Both the position numbers and the translations under genes were made by a program. A DNA stretch of 28,681 nucleotides from a virus. The notes below the pieces were generated by a model that was given only the letters and a program-made list of their open reading frames with translations, had not been told where the DNA came from and ran no database searches. This document shows, one piece after another, positions 24,647 to 28,681 of this stretch (position 1 is the stretch's first letter; every line of letters begins with the position of its first letter). The stretch spans positions 1 to 28,681 of IMG/VR virus record IMGVR_UViG_3300042946_000375; one strand, 5' to 3'.

Positions 24647-24984
24647 AAGAGCCACTAGACAAATACATCGAATATTTTGATCCACGACACCATGAGCAAT
24701 ATCGTTTCAGTTATTTGGTAACAATGAAGAAACTTGTATTCACACATCTTAGAAAGCAAGGTTATTCAAAGCGAGATTTGTTAAAAGTTTTCCGGTGCAA
24801 CATTTCTAGCATTCGACATTTGGAAAACACCGCAAACGATTTTAAAGATAACAACGATTATTTTAAGGATAATTGGATGTGGATAATTTGCTCAAAAATA
24901 AAACCCGTTCAAGTGATGAATAATTGGAGCGAACACGGCAATCAAAAAGTAGGTTTTAAAATGGTTTTAATAAAAGATTTATGA
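24643..24984 (+). CDS. Hypothetical protein with possible HTH
   Basis: 113 aa. The stretch LRKQGYSKRDLLKVFRCNIS (about residues 36-55), continuing SIRHLENTA, has the outline of a helix-turn-helix (QGYSKRDLLKVF then SSIRHLE), suggesting DNA binding. The rest is aromatic and charged. Linked by ATGA overlaps to both neighbours. No named family. Confidence 0.5.
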   Translation: MKEPLDKYIEYFDPRHHEQYRFSYLVTMKKLVFTHLRKQGYSKRDLLKVFRCNISSIRHLENTANDFKDNNDYFKDNWMWIICSKIKPVQVMNNWSEHGNQKVGFKMVLIKDL

Positions 24985-25187
24985 AAGATATTGCAGAAAG
25001 AATACACTACAATGCAATAAAACACGCTTTAGATTCAGTTAATAAATTTGGATTTTATAAATGCTACAAAACAGAAGAAATAGCCAAAGACATCAAAGAA
25101 TTATTTGGAGTTAATGTAAAGGTAGGAAGTGGCGTATTATTGCAAATAAAAACATTAGATAACGAAAAACAATTAACACTTTTTTAA
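24981..25187 (+). CDS. Miniprotein ending in a sliding-clamp binding motif
   Basis: 68 aa with a helical first half (IAERIHYNAIKHALDSVNKF) and a middle of EEIAKDIKELFGVNVKVGSG. The final residues are KQLTLF, a canonical bacterial beta-clamp binding motif (QLxLF) placed at the extreme C terminus, as in many clamp partners. It starts in ATGA overlap and stops one base before the next gene. A clamp-directed function (recruiting, inhibiting or redirecting the host replisome) is an inference from the motif. Confidence 0.6.
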   Translation: MKDIAERIHYNAIKHALDSVNKFGFYKCYKTEEIAKDIKELFGVNVKVGSGVLLQIKTLDNEKQLTLF

Positions 25188-25188
25188 A

Positions 25189-25476
25189 ATGACAATACAA
25201 CAAAAAGACGACTTAGCGCACATAGTAATGGCAACAATGCAACTGCAAAGCGCAATTCATACCCTAGACAAAGTAACTGGAGAGGGCAACAAGTTTAAGC
25301 AGCTTAAAAAGAAAGAGTGGAATCAGTTTATTCACTACGTTCAAAAGTTCACGGCAAAGCATGAGATTGAACTTTACGATTTAACCGCCAAGTTGCCAGA
25401 CCAAACGCAAAATTACATTGACTGCGTTAACGAGTTTGATAAAATTGCCGAAGAAATGAAAGTAATTATACCGTGA
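25189..25476 (+). CDS. Hypothetical 95-aa helical protein
   Basis: Almost entirely helical and charged (HIVMATMQLQSAIHTLDKVT, then KKKEWNQFIHYVQKFTAKHE). No family recognised. It is the last gene before early promoter 4 and the structured leader of the HNH gene. Confidence 0.5.
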   Translation: MTIQQKDDLAHIVMATMQLQSAIHTLDKVTGEGNKFKQLKKKEWNQFIHYVQKFTAKHEIELYDLTAKLPDQTQNYIDCVNEFDKIAEEMKVIIP

Positions 25477-25491
25477 TTAGAAAGTAATTTG

Positions 25492-25499
25492 TATATTTG
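25492..25499 (+). promoter_or_regulatory. Early promoter 4, -7 box (HNH gene)
   Basis: TATATTTG followed by CTGAAC, which departs from the other early promoters only after the GAA. No clear -33 TTG. Transcription would begin near 25505, a few bases ahead of the pseudoknot stems, so the structure would form the very 5' end of the transcript. Confidence 0.6.
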
Positions 25500-25509
25500 C
25501 TGAACAGAA

Positions 25510-25586
25510 GGGTGAGAACTTCAGGAAATTTTATTGAAAAGCTAGCATGAAAAGGTAATCTCACCCACCTTGATTGCTGGCTTTTC
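25510..25586 (+). ncRNA. Pseudoknot-forming leader RNA upstream of HNH gene
   Basis: Two long stems interlock. Stem 1: GGGTGAGA (25510-25517) with TCTCACCC (25559-25566), eight perfect pairs. Stem 2: GAAAAGCTAGCA (25536-25547) with TGCTGGCTTTTC (25575-25586), 12 pairs including one G-T. The 3' strand of stem 1 lies inside the loop of stem 2, which defines an H-type pseudoknot. A shorter alternative, AAGGT (25552-25556) with ACCTT (25567-25571), partly competes. The structure starts about 10 bases after the promoter and ends 18 bases before the HNH start codon. A translational control element, a metabolite sensor or a small RNA are all possible. No known family was recognised. Confidence 0.65.
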
Positions 25587-25604
25587 GCATTTAAAGTAAT
25601 TAGT

Positions 25605-26102
25605 ATGGAATGGAGAGATGTTAAAGGTTATGAAGGTAGATATGAAGTTTCTGAAAATGGAGATTTAAAATCTATATTAAAAAGCGGTTCTGAAAAAAAA
25701 TTAAAAGGTAGCATAAGTAAAGAAGGGTATAGGCAATTTACTTTAAATTGGGGCGAAGAAAATAAGCGTAACACTTATACAGGTCAACAGTTAGTTGCAA
25801 TGTCATTTTTAGGTCATATTCCTAATTCAACAATTGGATATGTAGTTGACCATATTAATGATAACAAATTAGATAATAGAGTAGAAAATTTAAGGTTAAT
25901 TAGTAACCATGCAAATGGAATAAAAAGACTAAATAAAAATCAATTATTTGGAGTAACGAAAAAACCAAATGGCAGATGGCACTCAAAAGTTTGGCACTTA
26001 AATAAAACCATTTATTTAGGAAGTTATAATACAGAAATTGAAGCACATTTAAAATCTGTTGATTACCTTAAAAAAAACAATATTAAAAGAATAATTTATT
26101 AA
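25605..26102 (+). CDS. HNH homing endonuclease (NUMOD4-HNH-AP2 type)
   Basis: 165 aa with three parts. Residues 1-48 (EWRDVKGYEGRYEVSENGDL) are a NUMOD4 module. Residues 78-104 hold the HNH core, VDHINDNKLDNRVENLRLIS, with His83 and conserved Asn. Residues 115-157 resemble an AP2 DNA-binding module (GVTKKPNGRWHSKVW, then LGSYNTEIEA). Homing endonucleases of this type nick a defined site and spread into related genomes. Free-standing here, AT-rich (23-30% GC in lines I counted), and with its own promoter and structured leader; not an IscB-type guided nuclease. Confidence 0.92.
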   Translation: MEWRDVKGYEGRYEVSENGDLKSILKSGSEKKLKGSISKEGYRQFTLNWGEENKRNTYTGQQLVAMSFLGHIPNSTIGYVVDHINDNKLDNRVENLRLISNHANGIKRLNKNQLFGVTKKPNGRWHSKVWHLNKTIYLGSYNTEIEAHLKSVDYLKKNNIKRIIY

Positions 26103-26104
26103 TC

Positions 26105-26845
26105 ATGGCTGAGGGTAAAAAATCAGTTTTGTTGTATTGTGATTTAATTCACACCATCGAAAAGATGGACGACGAAACAGCAGGAAAGTTTTTTAAGCAT
26201 TACTTGAGGTACATAAACGACTTAAATCCAGTCGCTGAAAATATTATCATTGATTTGACATTTGAACCCGTGAAACAAAACCTAAAAAGGGATCTATCTA
26301 AATGGGAAAGTAGAGCAGATAAGAGCAGAAATAATGGAAAATTAGGGGGTAGACCAAAGAAAGAAGAAACCCAAAAAACCAAGCAGGTTATTTCAGAACC
26401 TAAAAAACCTGTTAAAGTAACAGTTAATGTAAATGATAATGTTAATGTAAAAGATAAAGTAAGTAATTCTCTTATGTCCGAAATTGAAATTTCAGACGTC
26501 CCACAAAATGAAATTGATTATTTTAATGTTGCCAATGCTTTTTTCCAACTATTCCAACAGAACGCAATTGATTTAGATGTGCGCTGGGTACACCTAGACA
26601 AACTTACTTATAAAAGATGCGTAACACCTATTCGATTACTTGCAACAAGCGACAACCGAACACGCGACGAAATGCTTTTAGTTTTTGACTTACTGAAAAA
26701 AGATTTATTTTGGAAACAGAATATTCAGTCAACTGAAAAACTTAGAGAAAAATTCGATCAATTAATCACTAAAGCACAAAACTATGGCAAAACAGACAAA
26801 CGAGTTACAAACGAACCGTACGACCTTAGTTGTTTCGACGACTAG
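26105..26845 (+). CDS. Probable replication protein (DUF6291-like)
   Basis: 246 aa. The N-terminal part (VLLYCDLIHTIEKMDDETAG, then FFKHYLRYIN) matches the DUF6291 outline used by many Bacteroidetes phage replication proteins. About residues 77-90 hold SRNNGKLGGRPKK, the hallmark linker, then a low-complexity VNVNDNVNVKDKV segment and a helical C-terminal domain. Such proteins probably act in initiation, similar to DnaD-type initiators or loaders. It is followed by an overlapping small gene; the function is inferred. Confidence 0.65.
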   Translation: MAEGKKSVLLYCDLIHTIEKMDDETAGKFFKHYLRYINDLNPVAENIIIDLTFEPVKQNLKRDLSKWESRADKSRNNGKLGGRPKKEETQKTKQVISEPKKPVKVTVNVNDNVNVKDKVSNSLMSEIEISDVPQNEIDYFNVANAFFQLFQQNAIDLDVRWVHLDKLTYKRCVTPIRLLATSDNRTRDEMLLVFDLLKKDLFWKQNIQSTEKLREKFDQLITKAQNYGKTDKRVTNEPYDLSCFDD

Positions 26846-27125
26846 CGAAATCGGAAAAGCGATAAAAACTTTCAACGCGCTAACGGCATACGCTTATACA
26901 GATGAACAATTCCTACTTTGGGAACGATTGATAATGAAAGCGCGCCCGCATACAACACCAAAGGAAATCGGTAACGTTGTTATGAAATTAGCAAGCGGAA
27001 TAGAAATACAAGCAGACCCGAAACTAGGAGTTCAAAACATATTGAAACATTTATTCACAAAAAAAGAATTACAAGATGCAGAAAATAGACGCCTTGAAGA
27101 AGAAATTGCAAACATTGAGAATTAA
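26784..27125 (+). CDS. Hypothetical protein overlapping the replication gene
   Basis: 113 aa starting inside the preceding gene in another frame (62-base overlap). This ATG (MAKQTNELQ) is the only good start; the next Met is at residue 51. Contains TYAYTDEQFLLWERLIMK-type helices and TTPKEIGNVVMKLASG. No family recognised, but the position between replication and recombination genes suggests a replisome accessory protein. The long overlap is unusual but both frames look coding. Confidence 0.55.
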   Translation: MAKQTNELQTNRTTLVVSTTSEIGKAIKTFNALTAYAYTDEQFLLWERLIMKARPHTTPKEIGNVVMKLASGIEIQADPKLGVQNILKHLFTKKELQDAENRRLEEEIANIEN

Positions 27126-27780
27126 TGTTTCAAATGAAGAATTGAATATTTTGGTTTCTTACGGTCAAGAAATCGAAAAGCAACCTAAAGAAATGGTTAA
27201 TCCTTCGCTTAGTTTATCTTTAAAGCGACTAGGAACGCTTTTCTACTCAAAAGAAATAGATATTACCACAGTATCGGAGTTCGTGTCGCAAATGCAAAAA
27301 AAACGAGGTAAAATTTCAGTCAAAGAAATTGATTACGTATTTCAAGAAATCATTGATAATAAAACAGACATAAATACTTTTTTTAAACTTTCTGAAATAT
27401 TAAGAATCATTGATGCGTACCTTGTCAAAAAGGCAAAAGTCGCGCGTGTGTCTTATGAAATCCATAACGAGAATAAAAAAGTTGAGGAGTTCGCGAATGA
27501 AGCAAACCAATTTTTACAAGACGCGGTTAAAAAATGGAAAGACGGTAAAGAACTTACGATTTACGAAAAGTGCGCGATAGGTAAGCGTCACGAATTTGAT
27601 GTAAGAAACGCGGATATTCTAAAAGAACAAGCCGAAAATGATTTAGACCAAGAAAATAGTAAAATTGTCACGCGACATAAAAACGAACATTTCGGATTGT
27701 TTATTGACGAATCACAAAACATTCCAGTATTTTGGACTTTTGAATTATTGTATCATTATTATTTATTTACGCACTTATGA
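27076..27780 (+). CDS. Hypothetical 234-aa protein
   Basis: Starts inside the preceding gene by 50 bases; a later Met (residue 40, base 27193) is an alternative. Charged and helical, with VSEFVSQMQKKRGKISVKEI, then a strongly helical middle and an aromatic end (FWTFELLYHYYLFTHL). Ends in an ATGA overlap with the next gene. It could be a replication or helicase-loading protein given its place, but no diagnostic motif is visible. Confidence 0.5.
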   Translation: MQKIDALKKKLQTLRINVSNEELNILVSYGQEIEKQPKEMVNPSLSLSLKRLGTLFYSKEIDITTVSEFVSQMQKKRGKISVKEIDYVFQEIIDNKTDINTFFKLSEILRIIDAYLVKKAKVARVSYEIHNENKKVEEFANEANQFLQDAVKKWKDGKELTIYEKCAIGKRHEFDVRNADILKEQAENDLDQENSKIVTRHKNEHFGLFIDESQNIPVFWTFELLYHYYLFTHL

Positions 27781-28028
27781 CATTTGAAGAACTTAATAAA
27801 AAATCATTCTTTGACCTGGTTAACGATGTGTTTAAATTTCCAAATCAGAAAGTAGATTGTAATCATTTCATTGCTTTTAATAGCCATTTCACAGCGACAA
27901 AGCAAAAGGAGATAGTTGATGCAATAATCGAAAAGAAAATTGATCCACGGACGAATAAAGATTGCCAGCGTGCAAAAGGAATAATTATCGAAGTATTAAA
28001 ACAATTACATTTAACAAACGAAATATGA
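27777..28028 (+). CDS. Hypothetical 83-aa protein
   Basis: Charged and mainly helical, with KQKEIVDAIIEKKIDPRTNK and CQRAKGIIIEVLKQLH. Joined by ATGA overlaps to both neighbours. Unknown function; next to NinG, so a partner in DNA processing is possible. Confidence 0.5.
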   Translation: MTFEELNKKSFFDLVNDVFKFPNQKVDCNHFIAFNSHFTATKQKEIVDAIIEKKIDPRTNKDCQRAKGIIIEVLKQLHLTNEI

Positions 28029-28534
28029 AGTGTAAAAACTGTAAAGACCAATTTACTCCAAAAACCTTTTTGCAAAAATACTGCATGGTAAGACCTGAAT
28101 GCGTTGAAATATTTGTAAGCGAAGTAAAAGCGAAACAATGGAAGAAAAAGAAAGCCGAAATGAAAAAGGAGTTGATGACATTGAGCGATTATCAAAACGC
28201 CTTGCAAGTTATTTTTAACAAATGGATTCGTAAACGTGACGAGGGGTTACTTTGTATTTCGTGTGGCAACATGACCGCAAAGCGAGATGCGGGACATTTT
28301 TACAGCGTAGGAAACTATCCAAGCGTTAGATTTGATGAGGACAACGTACACAGCCAGTGCGTACATTGTAACCAATTTCGAGGTGGTAACATTCACGAAT
28401 ACAAAAGATGGTTAACGCTTCGCATAGGACAAGAAAGAATTGAAGCGTTGGAGAAACGAGCGCACGAAAGCCGTAAATACTCTATTCCTGAAATAAAAGA
28501 AATGATTGAGAAATATAAAAACTTATTGAAATGA
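28025..28534 (+). CDS. ninG: NinG/Rap-type recombination endonuclease
   Basis: 169 aa. The family's two cysteine clusters are visible: Cys3, Cys6, Cys20, Cys26 (KCKNCKDQFTP, KYCMVRPEC) and Cys77, Cys80 (CISCG) with His91 of DAGHF, then His109, Cys112, Cys115 (HSQCVHCNQ) and NIHEYKRWLTLRIG. Lambda NinG/Rap cuts branched DNA such as Holliday junctions in phage recombination. I chose the ATG at 28025 (ATGA overlap with the prior gene); a longer upstream frame lacks support. It fits with ERF and SSB-like genes of this region. Confidence 0.9.
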   Translation: MKCKNCKDQFTPKTFLQKYCMVRPECVEIFVSEVKAKQWKKKKAEMKKELMTLSDYQNALQVIFNKWIRKRDEGLLCISCGNMTAKRDAGHFYSVGNYPSVRFDEDNVHSQCVHCNQFRGGNIHEYKRWLTLRIGQERIEALEKRAHESRKYSIPEIKEMIEKYKNLLK

Positions 28535-28681
28535 AAAAAATAAATGTAGTCAGTTTATTTAACGGGATGAATACGTTACGTCAAGCGATGGAAAATATAG
28601 GTATAAAAGTAGATAAGTATTATTCAAGTGAGATAAAGCCATACGCAATAGAATTAACACAACACCATTTCCATGACACTA
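28531..28681 (+). CDS. DNA cytosine-5 methyltransferase, N-terminal part (3' truncated)
   Basis: The frame begins at an ATGA overlap with ninG and runs off the window. The 50 visible residues match the start of phage C5-cytosine methyltransferases: NVVSLFNGMNTLRQAM (motif I region, where most relatives have SLFDG), then VDKYYSSEIKPYAI (motif II region, with the glutamate that binds the cofactor ribose). The catalytic PCQ and ENV motifs lie outside. Likely role: masking phage DNA from restriction; methylation specificity cannot be read. Confidence 0.8.
   Translation, partial: MKKINVVSLFNGMNTLRQAMENIGIKVDKYYSSEIKPYAIELTQHHFHDT

Noticed and set aside
25605-26102. HNH gene and its structured leader as an IscB/OMEGA-like RNA-guided nuclease
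   Set aside because: The protein is a 165-aa NUMOD4-HNH-AP2 homing type with no RuvC or PLMP part, so a guide RNA function for the leader has no support.
27962-28024. Longer N terminus for NinG
   Set aside because: The added 21 residues do not match the family, and the ATG at 28025 begins right at the cysteine cluster with an ATGA overlap.
27863-28207. 114-aa minus-strand open frame opposite NinG
   Set aside because: Antisense to two well-packed coding genes; phenylalanine- and cysteine-rich shadow composition.
1-28681. tRNA genes, CRISPR arrays, insertion sequences, integrase and attachment sites
   Set aside because: No cloverleaf-like sequence, repeat-spacer array, transposase, recombinase or flanking duplication could be seen by reading both strands.

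Overview
The window is about 28.7 kb of a tailed double-stranded DNA phage (or prophage) of a Bacteroidetes host, most likely a flavobacterium. The reasons are the low GC content, clear -7 boxes of the Bacteroidetes type (TAnnTTTG), start codons preceded by A/T-rich sequence rather than Shine-Dalgarno motifs, and head, tail and replication genes in standard phage order. Tape-measure, tail-tube-like and CHAP-endolysin genes indicate a long-tailed (siphovirus-like) virion. No tRNA, CRISPR array, insertion sequence, integrase or repressor is visible, so lifestyle is undecided. No gene-free stretch exceeds 300 bases; the longest is about 180 (19922-20100) and is regulatory.

Layout. (1) Head, 1-5495: the C-terminal nuclease part of the large terminase (cut by the window edge), portal, a 32-aa peptide, prohead protease, HK97-type capsid, a small lysine-tailed protein and two probable connector or completion proteins. 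The portal gene is the only minus-strand gene and converges on the terminase. (2) Tail, 5515-17792: probable tail tube, small lysine-rich protein, terminator, two small tail-module genes, tape measure, a distal-tail protein with hydrophobic segments, a small protein and a 1570-aa tip/fibre protein, followed by a 52-aa protein. (3) Lysis, 17817-19921: a membrane-anchored small protein, a holin-like protein, a calcineurin-like phosphoesterase, a small conserved-looking protein and a CHAP endolysin, closed by a terminator. (4) Early/replication, 20000-28681: operator-like repeats and the first of four similar promoters, small unknown genes, an ERF annealing protein with an SSB-like partner, a run of small hypothetical proteins (one ending in a textbook sliding-clamp motif), a free-standing HNH homing endonuclease behind a pseudoknot-forming leader, a replication-type protein, NinG/Rap, and the start of a C5-cytosine methyltransferase.

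How it works together. The early promoters share TAnATTTGC followed by (T)GAAAC, and three of them sit exactly 23 bases before the start codon. The structural region carries a different element: an exact 24-base sequence in the portal/protease intergenic region and again, inverted, in front of the second tail operon. This suggests at least two promoter or operator classes. Several AT-rich genes (20347-21173, 22569-22880, 25605-26102) and the middle of the tape-measure gene look like later insertions or swaps. The strongest candidates for something undescribed are the pseudoknot leader of the HNH gene, the inverted portal with its repeat module, and the clamp-motif miniprotein.
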